The notes below the pieces were generated by a model that did not search any database, was not told where the DNA came from, and saw only the letters and a list, made by a program, of their open reading frames with translations. The position numbers and the translations under genes were made by a program. DNA of 64,000 nucleotides, taken from NCBI GenBank assembly GCA_015179045.1, contig WHUZ01000012.1, forward strand, positions 186,001 through 250,000. The letters are read 5' to 3'. Shown here one piece after another: positions 1 through 10,419 of this stretch (position 1 is the first letter of the stretch; each line of letters begins with the position of its first letter). Source of the DNA: Kalaharituber pfeilii. Lineage: Eukaryota; Ascomycota; Pezizomycetes; Pezizales; Pezizaceae.

Positions 1-511
1 CAAATGCTCTACTCCCCAGTAGCCCTCGGTGTCATCTTCATATTCAGCTTTCCTTACTAACCCAGCCGGCGTTCCCACTCTCGGGGTACTTCCCCCCTGA
101 TCAAATGGACTCGCGCTCGCAACCCTATCATAGTCTATGCGCGGCGGGGGTGTCACTAGTCTACTCGATCCTGGTGTTCCAGCAGTACCGCTAATGGTCG
201 TTGCAGCCTTACCCAGTACTGCACTAGCCCGCTTGTTTTTTGCAACCTTATCCACCATTTTGTTAACACCTCCCGCCGTGGTGTCACAGCGATCTTGAGT
301 AGTTGCTGTGGGTGCAGGTAAAGGTATTCCGAGAGAGCCTTTGAATGCATCCATTTCTGCTTTTGTGGGGGTATCGTCAACAAAAGCGTATCCATTGACG
401 CGAGGGGTAGCATTGCCGTCTTCAATCACCGATGACGTTAATTCATACGGATTGCCGGCTGTCGCATCCTGAATGGCCGAGAACGAAGGCGATGGAAGTG
501 TTTCCTTTGAG
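1..511 (-). CDS. Es2/DGCR14-like nuclear splicing-associated protein, C-terminal part, runs off window
   Basis: The minus strand is open from about position 511 to the left edge. Seen: a Pro/Ser-rich stretch (PSPSFSAI...GNPYELTSS), then TPRVNGYAFVDD followed by a Thr/Pro segment, then a basic helix-like stretch (VNKMVDKVAKNKRAS) and a Thr/Ser/Pro-rich tail. This order resembles the C-terminal half of fungal Es2 proteins, which associate with the spliceosome. An in-frame TAA lies just upstream, so the exon probably begins at an intron acceptor: a TACTAAC branch site is followed by CTACAAG (exon start near 511) or by CATTCAG (start near 468). The N-terminal half expected for this family is not visible further upstream, where Helitron debris begins at 1.9 kb. 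It may be a truncated gene, a gene with distant exons, or a captured fragment. The family assignment is from remembered motifs and is moderate. Confidence 0.5.
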
Positions 512-1900
512 CTTGTAGTGGGTGGCGGCGGTTAGTATGTTAAGTAGAGAGATCTATGATATTCATCTGGAGGAAGGGAGGGGAGTTGGTATTTAAGGAA
601 AAAGGTTAAACGAATATTCTGTGCATGCTGGACGAAGGTTAGTACTGGCTATGATAGCCTCGTCCCCAGGGTTCTGGCCTTTCTCTTTTTCTTTTTTTCC
701 CCTTTTGCCTTCATCCAATTTGCAATATTTTTAATTCGTGAATGAACACGCACATGCGTCTTGACCCCTCCCTCCCTACCTCCTCCTCATTCTCATCCTT
801 CATCAAAGTCGAACTCAGCGCCTTGAGCTCCATCCAGCGCAACCCTCACCTTCTATGCCACTGCTCGCAGTCCGTTCGGGCGTCGACTCTGGCCCCATTT
901 CTGCAAGTCAGTTGAAGTGTAACACCTTGTAGGGTAGCATTGCTTCCCGCATTAAAAGGAAAGAGCCTCCCCCTATGTCAGCTCCAGGTCACGCAATTTG
1001 GCGCAAGGTTTTGTCCCCGCGGCACGAAAGGAACAGTTTGTACTTAGCTTATGGTTAGGATACTGCGCACACGTGCAATGTAACTCAACCCAGCATAACT
1101 TAGAGTAACAAAGCAAGTAACTAGGCATCTGTATCTCCTCATTCTTTGGAGCTTCTCTTCACTTATTCTAGATGCGCATCACCTCCGAATGTCGACACTC
1201 CAATCGACGGCCGACCTCCATTTCCATCTCTATCTCCATCATCTCCATCTGCGCTTTTCGGCAGATGGTACTGCCGATGAGCTCTCTCTACTTAGGCACT
1301 CTGATCACCATAAATTGTATATGGTTCGCGTATGCAGCAAATGGTACCTGCCTCCGTAGGTACAGTAACCCACCAAGGTGTCCACTACACGCTTCAAGCT
1401 TTCCTTACATACACAAAACGATAGGGCAAATGATCAGCGGTGGCTTAACAATCGGCCTTAGCCACTATCAATAGACCAATATTCGTCAGCAGCTTACATA
1501 AGACAAATGATAGAAATATAATGGTGTTGGAAAAAGACTAGTTGCATAATGAGGGTATCTGAAGTGACATGTATGCTTAGATTTCGTCTATGGTCGCTTT
1601 CTTGGTTCCAAGGTTTGAGTGTACCTGTGTGCATAGACTTTTACTCATGAAAGCACTTTAGAATACATTTGTCGAGTCCGATATCGGCGCAATGAAATAT
1701 GTTTCACTTCCTAAAGCAGGCTTCGATGCATACAAAGTGTTGCATGAATATGCGATTGCGTTATTGGAGAGAGAAGTGGGGACAGTTGAGCGAGCGACAG
1801 CTCTATACAGGTGCCAACATGTATCTCTAGCCATGTCTATTCAGAAGGGTGGCTTGTAGCATCAGACCTAAGGTGGTGTTCAAACCTTTGTTGGAACATT
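512..1900. other. Non-coding stretch between Es2-like fragment and Helitron remains
   Basis: There is no convincing gene here. Short open frames, for example a 100-codon frame at 1172-1474 that begins with Ser/Ile-rich sequence, lack domains and fungal coding character. Pyrimidine-rich tracts lie near 680-710 and 770-800. The segment 1690-1900 may belong to the degraded Helitron but cannot be aligned with confidence. Confidence 0.5.
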
Positions 1901-2305
1901 CACGCTTACTCAGCGAGTGTTTGCATTTCTCAGGGAAGACATTCCTTTACCAAATGTTATGCCACTACTTCTGCTCCAAGGGCAAGATTGTACTTTGCAT
2001 TGCTCCTATAGGAATTGCTGCTCAGTTATTACCTGGTAATCATACAGCTCATACCTGTTTCAAAATACCTGTGGAAATACATGAATCATCTACATGTGCA
2101 ATCAGCCGTAACTCTTTCTTAACAGAACTAACCATCACTCTTTACAGACCCTGATTATCTGCGACGAAGTTCCTATGCAATACAAATATTGCTTTGAAGC
2201 AGTTTCACACACATTGAATGATGTCTGTGGTGTTTTAGAGAACACATTATTTGGAAATATTCCAATCCTACTTGGTGAGATTTTGCTCAGATCTTACCAG
2301 TACTA

Positions 2306-2634
2306 CTAGACAGAAAAATAAGTATTTGGACAGGGGGGTTAATGCATATTAAGCGCTATGCAGTATTTGGCCGAAACTAGCATATTTTCGTATGCTTGGC
2401 AGTAAAGAATAGGTGTAAAAGTCCAAATTCATTATGTCAGCTGTCCAAATTTCATCACGTCAGCTGTCCAAATACTTTCTTACATAATGAATTTGGACAC
2501 CCTATCACGAAATTTGGACTGTCTTATGGCTATCACCAGCCAAGCATACGAAAATATGGCTAGTTTCTGCCGAATACTGCATGGCGCATAAATATGCATT
2601 TGTCCCCTGTCCAAATACTTATTTTTCTGTCTAG
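2306..2634. mobile_element. 329-bp Tc1/mariner-type MITE inserted in the Helitron helicase
   Basis: About 100-bp terminal inverted repeats are visible, starting CTAGACAGAAAAATAAGTAT and ending with its complement. A TA is present on both sides (2304-2305 and 2635-2636). Removing the element plus one TA restores an open helicase frame (PVLLKGNKTAIV), which supports insertion at TA. The interior carries direct and inverted copies of GTCCAAAT. There is no coding capacity, so it is a non-autonomous element mobilised by a related transposase in trans (inference). Confidence 0.85.
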
Positions 2635-2748
2635 TACTGAAGGGAAATAAGACTGCAATTGTAAATGCATGCTAGGTAGCGATCATTATTCATATGGCCA
2701 TATTTGCAGCAGCTACTCCTAATAAAATATGCTTACATCCTGGCTACC

Positions 2749-3259
2749 TGTCACAGCCCACCTACGCACGCATCGATATCATCCTTTTCCGCAGCCGACA
2801 AGTCAAGCCGAGCCGACGTGCCAAGCCGGAAGGTGAGACATTACTAATAGCCGACTCGGAAAGGCTTGACAAGCCGTCCCGGTCCGGTTGATTAGCCCTC
2901 TGACAGCTCATTGATATGCCTTCCAATATTAGCATCACTATTGCCGCTCTTGCATTCCGGATTCTCTTTCTCATATCGTTATAGTCCTGTATTCCCTTTC
3001 TATGTCAATTCCCCAGCATATAAGGGCCCCAAGCCCGCCTCTGTAGATAGCTCTTCTTCTCCTTGTCCGTTGTCTTGTTGATCAATAGACCCGTCTGGTT
3101 TCTCATACTCCTCCGCCGCTGCCATAGTCCGTGACCTCTAGCCGCTGAGCCGCCGCCGCCGCCGTAGTCCTCGACCCATAGCCGCCGAACCGCCGCCGAT
3201 ACCCAAGCTGACCGTACCCCTTGGCAAGACCTCCGCCCAGGCCCCCCACCGACGTTACA
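2749..3259 (+). repeat. Solo-LTR-like arm 1 (TG...CA), left half of a 1-kb palindrome
   Basis: The sequence starts TGTCACAGCCCACC and ends CGACGTTACA, fitting LTR TG...CA ends. It contains a TATAAG-like promoter motif near 3020 and pyrimidine-rich sequence. Its near-identical reverse complement lies at 3307-3814, separated by 47 bp. No gag or pol sequence lies between the two copies. The internal stretch TTGTCTTGTTGATC resembles the LTR-like region of the gypsy relic at 50.5 kb, suggesting a related Ty3/gypsy family. Confidence 0.7.
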
Positions 3260-3306
3260 CTACCTTATGATCCGAATCTACAGAGCTTTACCTCATTACT
3301 GCATAT

Positions 3307-3814
3307 TGTAACGTCGGTGGCTGGGCTTGGGCGGAGGTCTTGCCAAGGGGTACGGTTTCAGCTTGGGTATCGGCGGGGGTTCGGCGGCTATGGGTCGAGG
3401 ACTACGGCGGCGGCGGGTCGGCGGCTAGAGGTCACGGACTATAGCAAGGGCAGCGGCGGAGGAGTAGGAGAAACCAGACGGGTCTATTGATTAACAAGAC
3501 AACGGACAAGGAGAAGAAGAGCTATCTACAGAGGCGGGCTTGGGGCCCTTATATGCTGGGGAATTGACATAGAAAGGGAATACAGGACTATAACGATATG
3601 AGAAAGAGAATCCGGAATGCAAGAATGGCAATAGTGATGCTAATATTGGAAGGCATATCAATGAGCGCTAATCAACCGGACCGGGACGGCTTGTCAAGCC
3701 TTTCCGAGTCGGCTATTAGTAATGTCTCACCTTCCGGCTTGGCACGTCGGCTCGGTTTGACTTGTCGGCTGCGGAAAAGGATGATATCGATGCGTGCGTA
3801 GGTGGGCTGTGACA
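3307..3814 (-). repeat. Solo-LTR-like arm 2, right half of the palindrome
   Basis: This is the reverse complement of arm 1, with a few substitutions and a short indel (for example around 3660-3680, where a few bases present in arm 1 are missing). It ends CTGTGACA at 3814, followed directly by helicase sequence. The flanks at 2744-2748 and 3815-3819 do not match, so no target-site duplication is visible for the pair. Confidence 0.7.
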
Positions 3815-4574
3815 CATATATCAGATCATCTGATTCCCTTACAACCCTTTCTGGACATATTTTCCCTGCAGTACTTCTAGATACTGCACATATGCGCCTA
3901 AATGCATTTCAAGACCATGCTATCATTGCATTACGGAATGATGTAGTGGCAGAATTCAATGATTTCTTACTACCATGCATATATGGTGAAGAAAAAATCC
4001 TATAATGCAGTTGATAGTATTGAGCAGTAGGATGAAGCATCAGAAGTTGATCCAACAATATAAGGATCTGCAGAGTTTGAATCCTGCTGAATTACTCCCA
4101 TGACAGCTGCATCTTAAGATAGGAGCACTCATTATTCTATTGCAAAAATTAGACCCTAAACAGGGTCTATGCAATGGTACATGCTTAACTGTTACACAAT
4201 CAGGGACATCGTTCTCAAATCCTGACTGGTGATTTTGAAGGTCAACGCTGCCTTATACCACGTATTAAGCTATCCACAACAGAGGGTGGTGAACTTCTAT
4301 TTACCCTCACAAGAAAGCAGCTCCCGGTCCAGCTGTACTTTGCATTGGCTAGTAATAGAGGTCAACGCCAGTTTTTACAGGTTGTTGGGGTAGATTTAGG
4401 ATGTCTGCATTTACACTTGGGCAGTTATATGTTGCACTGTCATGTGAAACAGATGTCAACAATCTGGCAGTTTTATGGTCAGCAAATGGTCCAGAAACTA
4501 TCAAATATTGTCTATACTTAAGTCCTATTAACTCATTGATTAAAATAGGCATAAACCGCATATAGCAAGTAGAC

Positions 4575-4636
4575 TGCATAGACCATAGACCACATAGACT
4601 ACACAGACTGCATAGACCACATAGACCGCATAGACC
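4575..4636. repeat. Degenerate 9-bp minisatellite (CATAGACCR)
   Basis: Six to seven imperfect tandem copies of CATAGACCA/CATAGACCG lie just downstream of the last recognisable helicase block. It translates on the minus strand as a Cys/Leu/Gly repeat, but no gene is implied. Confidence 0.75.
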
Positions 4637-4677
4637 AAGGGATGATAAATTATGTGTAAAAGTGGCATAAAACCGCA

Positions 4678-4691
4678 TGTAGATAGAGTAA

Positions 4692-4722
<31 letters not shown>

Positions 4723-4775
4723 TCACATAACCCCGCTTGTAGCACGTGGCCATGGCAGGGTGTAGATAGAGTAAT
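4678..4775 (-). mobile_element. Extremely 5'-truncated LINE insertion with intact target-site duplication
   Basis: A perfect 15-bp direct repeat TGTAGATAGAGTAAT (4678-4692 and 4761-4775) flanks 68 bp. Read on the minus strand, the 68 bp begin CCCTGCCATGGC, contain GCGGGGTTATGTGA and finish in a poly-A run of about 24. The 3' end of the LINE at 42.6 kb has CCCTGCCAT.GGC and GCGGGGTTACGTGA before its own poly-A. This is a classic target-primed insertion in which only the 3' tail was copied. Confidence 0.85.
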
Positions 4776-4781
4776 GATACA

Positions 4782-5020
4782 TAAAAAAAAAACAAATGTG
4801 GAAAGTAAAACAAGCTACGCCGGTTTCGCAACAGGGATCCTCAGCTAGAAGCCTACCAGATATGTTTGCGAAACCGGGGAGTTACAGACCACCCTTAGGT
4901 GCCGGACAACCCTCTTCCACCATTCACCTTTCGTAGGAATTGAACTCATGCCCTCAATTCTACACTCAGTATGTCGCTAAGTTAACCGAACCAGGAGGTA
5001 TAACCACTACACTACGCACA
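4782..5020 (-). mobile_element. tRNA-derived SINE-like element with pol III promoter boxes
   Basis: The minus strand carries an A-box match (TAGTGTAGTGG, 5014-5004) and a B-box match (AGTTCAATTCC, 4946-4936) about 58 bp apart, with a tRNA-like 5' end but poor arm pairing. A body of about 120 bp follows. It contains a hairpin whose arms are CCGGTTTCGCAAAC and its complement (4865-4877 and 4820-4833), and the element ends in a T10 run that would terminate pol III. The pattern of tRNA head, body and T-tail fits a SINE. No second copy was found in this window, so family status is inferred. Confidence 0.55.
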
Positions 5021-5955
5021 GGTCAGTTCATAATAGCACACATTGAGAAGCACCTCACAGTCTGGTGGCAGGTCATTGTATGCACATACAGCATGATCCT
5101 CTACCCCCTCGCTGCAGCACGCCTCTCGGTCGGGAGGCGGGTTACTGCTAGTTACATGGATGTACTGAGCTTAAGCTTCAAATGTGTAACAGTTGCAAGA
5201 TATCCACTCCCGTTATATCATATAGAGCTGGCCGGGCGTCCAGATTTTGGAGATACATGCCTTGTGGATGCGTCAGCAGGAGGTAATATTATTAAATGTC
5301 ACTGTAACACAAAACGAAACCCAGAATGAAAGAAAAAAAAAACCCCTATAACCAAAAATAAAAACAAATGAAAAAAAAAAAAAAAAAAGAAAAGAAAGGA
5401 AATAAAGGAAAGAAATATACGATACATATCAAGCCCTAGTTTGTAGACTTCCAAAGCCCCAATTTGAGAAGTTATATTCTAGATGCAGGTCCCTCACCTT
5501 TCCACCAGTTGGGGCGAGGCTTCTACGGTATTCAACTGCTATCACTCTTCCTCCTTCCGAATCCCTAAGCCCCGTATAACATCAGTAGATAGCAGATATG
5601 GATGTCTAGGAGAAAATTTTGTTCTTTCTACTCACAGTCGTCGATTAAAGGAAATACGCAAGACGAGTATAGTGTAAAGAGAAGAAGGAAAGGAAAAAAA
5701 AATAACATGAACAGCCGGCCTCATAAACTCCCAAATGACAAAACAGGATATAGATTGAAAAAAAAAAAAAGAGAGAAAGAAAAAAAATGCAAGGATGAAA
5801 GAAATGCAACAGCAATGGAATAATCATGGACAAGAAGTGAATTGCTATAATGCTATAGCTTAAGGGGAAACTGCAGAGCTCAGAGCCCTGTACAATTATG
5901 GAAACACGAAAGATTTAGTGAAAAATACTGAGATGTGCTTTCAAGTCGACCGTTT
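5021..5955. other. Intergenic, A-rich; 3' flank of the Och1-like gene
   Basis: No gene is supported. Poly-A/purine tracts occur at 5330-5400, 5690-5700 and 5757-5790. A 129-codon frame at 4940-5329 overlaps the SINE and has no recognisable domain. Confidence 0.5.
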
Positions 5956-7264
5956 TTAATTTTGTTTTGCTGCTTTCTCTCGGGCCTCTTTTTCTTTCTT
6001 TTCTCGCTCCTCTCGTTCTCTCTTCTCTCGATCTTCCTTTGGTTCAATATGCCTTTCTGAGTCTGGCTTCCATGATCCTATACAACCCTGTTAGTGTACT
6101 CCTCGGGAAAATATTTTTGAATCCCGCAGATACTTACCCTCAAAATTATGGAAAACAAATGCCTGCGGGTCATTTTTGTCTCCTGCCCCAGAATGCCCAA
6201 TACCAGGACTAAAGCTAGTGATAGGCAGCACAACAACATCTCCAATCCTCTTCGGATTTTTTATTCTAGTAAAATTTTTCCATGATACCTCCTCTGCAGT
6301 CGATGTCGTTTCAAAGTATTTTGGATCATTAAAAAAGTCCATAATCACATCCGTCCATACTGCTGGTCCCGTAAACTCAACAACCTTATCATGGGCAACC
6401 TTGAGCTTCCCTGCACGTTTATGCTCCAGCGTGTGTTCAGTAATGTTGGCGATAATCTCCCTGAGCACTGGATGGCCTGGTTTAGCTTGAATGGTCCATT
6501 GGCAGAATTGGATTCTACGCGAGTACCATTTCTTCCAATCCGGCCTGTCCGGGTCGGCTTCAATTCCAATCACCAGACCAACAGTATTAGGTTTGAAATT
6601 ATCTGGAAGCCATTCTTGAGCAGCCTTCAATGCCACAGTGTCGATATCAGCGTAGATCCCACCGCGTGCGAGGAGGATGAGGTAACGGAAAAAGTCCGCC
6701 TTGAGGATTTTTAGTGGAAGAGCATTAAAAGCCTCCACAACCTCCGGAATTGCTCCATATAAATGCCTTATGAGGTGATCTGCAACTTGATCGGTTATAA
6801 CCTGGAGACTGTTAGGCTAAGGCCGCTCAATTGAATGGATTAGAGGGATGATATACCTCATGAACAAAGGTTGGATGCTTCTCAGTCCAGCTGGCTTCAG
6901 TTGGCCTGAACTTCTCTTCGAACTGAGGGCTGGCAGGTGTCGTTTTCCAAGTTTGCCAAATAAAAGCGGGAAACTTTGCAGCAACGTTATACGGAAACTG
7001 ATAAGCCAGTTGTTCTCTCAATGGCAAGCTTCGAAGCTTTTCAATGGTGAGTTTCTGTTGTCGTTGGGAAGACTGCACTTGAACTTCTTGAGCTTCTTGT
7101 GGCTTGCTCTCCGCGGGAGTGACTGGCTCTGATTTCGGAGGGCGGGCTTCATCCTTCAATGGACTCGGAGTTGCAGTGGGATTCCTTGGATAGAGAAACA
7201 GAATGCAACAGATGATGAGCACCGCTATCATCAGCGCTCGTCTAGGAGAGAGCTTGCCAGCCAT
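5956..7264 (-). CDS. Och1-like alpha-1,6-mannosyltransferase family (GT32) Golgi membrane protein
   Basis: Three exons are supported: 7264-6857, 6801-6138 and 6077-5956, with GT-AG introns of 55 and 60 nt. They join to a 397-residue protein with phases closing exactly. The N-terminus MAGKLSPRR is followed by a hydrophobic segment (about residues 11-26), the layout of a type II Golgi anchor, and then a Pro/Ser/Gln-rich stem. The catalytic domain has PAFIWQTWKT, LKADFFRYLILLARGGIYADIDT with the DxD metal and nucleotide-sugar motif, the block W.I.AKPGHPVL, and FHNFEGSWK, all characteristic of the Och1/Hoc1 glycosyltransferase family. The last exon ends in a charged Arg/Glu/Lys tail. The expected role is mannosyl transfer to N-glycan outer chains in the Golgi. 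The exact acceptor and orthology to Och1 versus Hoc1 are not resolved. The start is the first ATG directly before the anchor. Confidence 0.9.
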
Positions 7265-10200
7265 TTTTGGGAATCTCTCAATCGAAATGTATATCCAACC
7301 GTCCTCGCACCGTGGGGTAACTGTCAACTGGGAAAGTTGAGTAACCTCTAGGTGAGAATAACCCAAGAAATGAAAAGAAGTACGCCTGCGCAACCGAATT
7401 AAAACTCGAGCGAGGCTGTATCAAGGCTCTCCACCAAAAATAGCACAGTCGATGACTGCCCTGGGACGGCACACCCCACGTAAAAGCCTCCACTGTACAA
7501 CGGGAGACTCGCTCTTGGTTGGGCTGATGCGACGTCCGGCAGCTAAGGTCCCTAATGGGGCTAGCCCCCTTAGCCCTACAGCTCTCCAGTAGCAGCTCGG
7601 CGTGCTCGAGGCAGCGGGTGGTGGCGTGAGTCCCACGGGATGGCGAGGAGATCGATGGGGGAGCAACAGGCCTTGCTGCAGGCTGGGGCCAGGCAGTCGA
7701 GGCGCCGAGAATTGGCTGGCGGTGATAATACCCAGCGCTCGCGGCCTTGCAGGCACGAATGGTGGGTGCTAATTGGGGGGGGGGGGGCGTACTTCTTGTC
7801 CGCTGTGTCACAACACTCAATGAGGTGTTGAAGCGGGAGTTATATACTTGAGTACTACTAGTGGTTCTTATATCTTGAAACGAGCGTTTGATTTAACCAC
7901 GGTCAGCGAAAGCACACGGTGTCCATTGACTGCGTCACAGTCGGTCCAGTGAGCCCTGGGGGGAAAGCTATTGTGAAGTACCAGCACCGGAGCGCGATTA
8001 GAGGAATTGTGATTGCAAACCACCGGCTGGGGAAATACGCAGACGAGACGACACGGGAGCGCACAGAGCTTAAGGGCCAGGCCAATTCGCGGAAAGGGGG
8101 AGGGGGAGGTGCGAATTGAGGAAAAATGGAGTAGTTTGAGAGCCCGCGTTAAGCCCCTTTGTATTTTTAAGTTCATTCTCTCAGCGCAGCAATCGACGTC
8201 TAGCACATCCATTATCACCGAAATGCGTTACTATGCGCCTTCGACGGTCCAGTTGCAAGTTGCAGCCAATTGCTGCCCTCCCGCGCCCTCGGGCTCGCCG
8301 CACGCCTGTCGCCGCTCTGGGGATAGGGCGCCGAGCCATGGGCGGGGGGTGCGGCATGGTTCTGTGATATGATATGCATCGAGTGCCGGAACCAAGGCGC
8401 AGTGTATGAGTACTAGTACTCGTACTAGTACATAGATGTGAGTATGAGATGTACACGAGTATAATAATCCTGAAACACGAGCAGCAAACGACAACGCATA
8501 CTCATATGATACATAGCAGCATTGCGCAGCTATGATATTATGCTAGAGTAGCATACGCCCAGGGGGCGTGCGGTCTGGCAGTGCCGTTTATGGCCGTTTT
8601 CTAGACTTTCTAGGCTTTTTCTTTGCATACAAGAAACTGCTTATGTGGCACAGGCGTCCGCACGCCACCCAAATGCTTGTACTCGTACTGTAGAGCAGTC
8701 TGCTGCTCTGCTGTTCTGCTGCCACTTACCTGAGCACTCGATGAACACCGTAAAGTGCACGGAGACCCCCCATGTAATCTGCATTTGCATCATCATCATA
8801 AACCCCCCCTATGATCAACGTCGGTAGCAACTCCGATAGTTGTATCGGCTCAGGTTGCATCCATCCTTGATGATATCAACTAAGCAGCGAAATTAAAAGG
8901 ATAGGATATACAGAAGTGTCCAGTTCTTCGAGCGATCAGCTTGTCTCTGCTTCCATCTTAAACCTCCGTATATCGTTGCAAGCACTAATGAAGCAACAGT
9001 ACGGATATGTACTCGCCGGGTGCTTGCTAGTAGGTCATGTGCGGTGAGAAGAACGTTTCAATTTCACTGCATGTGAGACCGCTCAGGTCTCTTGGATCCA
9101 ATTGCAATTCACGGCTGGCAATCCAACACGAGGCTAACTGGCATGTGGCCTGCGGGTAGCATACTTGGTTGAGGTATGTGTTGCACCTACGGGATGAGCC
9201 GCATACAACTCCCCTGATCAGCATCAAAACCCTGACATCTAAACGCAGCCCAATCTTTTGCCCATCTTCAGTCTAGCCAAACTCACCTTTTCCCTTAGCA
9301 ACGGTACAGCTGTCCGTGGAATACATTACTTGCGGTGATGCAATCCGGTAACTTGAAACGCCCTCATCCCTGCAATTGACCGCACCCAACGTCCGGAGGT
9401 GGAAAATGATGCAAGGTATCCGATTATCGGGTCCAGTTTTAATTTCAACGGCAGAGTGCAACTTTAGGGCATTGTTCGAACTTACGCGTCCATAACAACC
9501 AGTCTCGAACCAGTAACGAATTGCAGTTGAAATGCTAGGTATCCTGCAGATCGGATGACAACTCTCTCAAGACTGGTGATATCGCAGTCACGTGCAAGCA
9601 ACTAGCCCACTAAAAGCTTACATCGATATCACCTTTGCCATCTACTTTAGGATACTTATTGCCTATCGCATCCGTGCATACCAACGGGGCATAATCTGCG
9701 GAAAAAGATCAAGTAATTTTGAATTTCTCACATAATTTGCCTGAGATACTCTGTTTCATGGTTCCTTTCCTTTTGCGTATGCGTTTCCGGAATCTGCCTC
9801 GGGCTCTATGTTCAGACCTGGCGGCACCCTGAGTAGTATATTTTATTCGATGGAGTTATAATTATTTATATATAGCATGCAGTTGTCAGCACCAATGTGT
9901 GCTATACAGGACTCTCAAAAGACGAGACGCCTCACTGTTAAACATATATGACGAAATCAAGCATTAATTATGTAAGCTTTTAGGGTATCATAACAAGCTT
10001 ACTGACAGACTTTACAAGCTTCCTAATTCTATCATACAGATTTTGCATTAAGCTTTGAGCCGCTTGACCGCTTAAGGAAAAGTGCAGATTACCCTCAACC
10101 ATATATAGTCAGGAAACTAGAAATCTTACATAAATGGGGACAATGAAACGGATATTCTGGATATGATGCCACATTCGTTCTGTGTGGTCTTAAAACTGTG

Positions 10201-10419
10201 CTCAGACTTCGTTTGCAAAAGTCCCTGTGTAAGAAGCTCAAGCTATACTGATGTCATGCCGTGCAAAATGATTACTTTAGGGTATCCGTAAAATATAACG
10301 TTAACAAATTGCATAACTGTCAATTAACAACCAAGACAGGTACACCTTAAAATCCTCGGTCATATCTCTTCTCACCACACCAGCTCATCCTCACCACTAC
10401 AGCCTGTACTTTTACGCGG
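7265..10419. other. Long intergenic region
   Basis: No gene is supported in 3.1 kb. The segment 7400-8350 is GC-rich and produces several overlapping low-complexity open frames on both strands, none convincing. Landmarks are a G13 tract (7775-7787) and adjoining perfect palindromes GAGTACTAGTACTC and GTACTAGTAC (8408-8431). CAGTCTCGAACCAG at 9500-9513 is a motif shared with the 82-bp palindrome at 53.2 kb. The 5' part must contain the promoter of the Och1-like gene. Confidence 0.5.

Larger units (their letters stand above)
1918..4515 (+). pseudogene. Helitron PIF1-like helicase, degraded and interrupted by nested insertions
   Basis: Pieces of a Helitron-type PIF1 helicase are read in order. 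They are a decayed Walker A region (SGKTFLYQMLCHYF then GIAAQLLPG...TAHTCFKIP, 1930-2150), Walker B DEVPMQ with the CFEAV...LNDVCG block (2150-2280), then NKTAIVNA at 2640. After the inserted palindrome come TLSGHIFPAVLLDTAH, NDVVAEFNDFLLPCIYGE (3830-4000), DPT..YKDLQSLNPAELLP (4045-4110), LKIGALIILLQKLDP, GDFEGQRCLIPRIKLSTTE and FTLTRKQLPVQLYFAL (4110-4350), and QVVGVDLG near 4390. Stops and frameshifts occur throughout, so it is inactive. The REP domain that precedes the helicase in rolling-circle Helitrons is not seen. Insertions at 2306-2634 and 2749-3814 fall inside it. Confidence 0.85.

Noticed and set aside
4936..5020. A functional tRNA gene on the minus strand
   Set aside because: A and B boxes are present but the T-arm and acceptor stem do not pair properly; a tRNA-derived SINE head fits better.
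7278..8494. Several 90-180-codon frames on both strands upstream of the Och1-like gene
   Set aside because: Mutually overlapping in GC-rich intergenic sequence, some running through the G13 tract, with no recognisable protein features.
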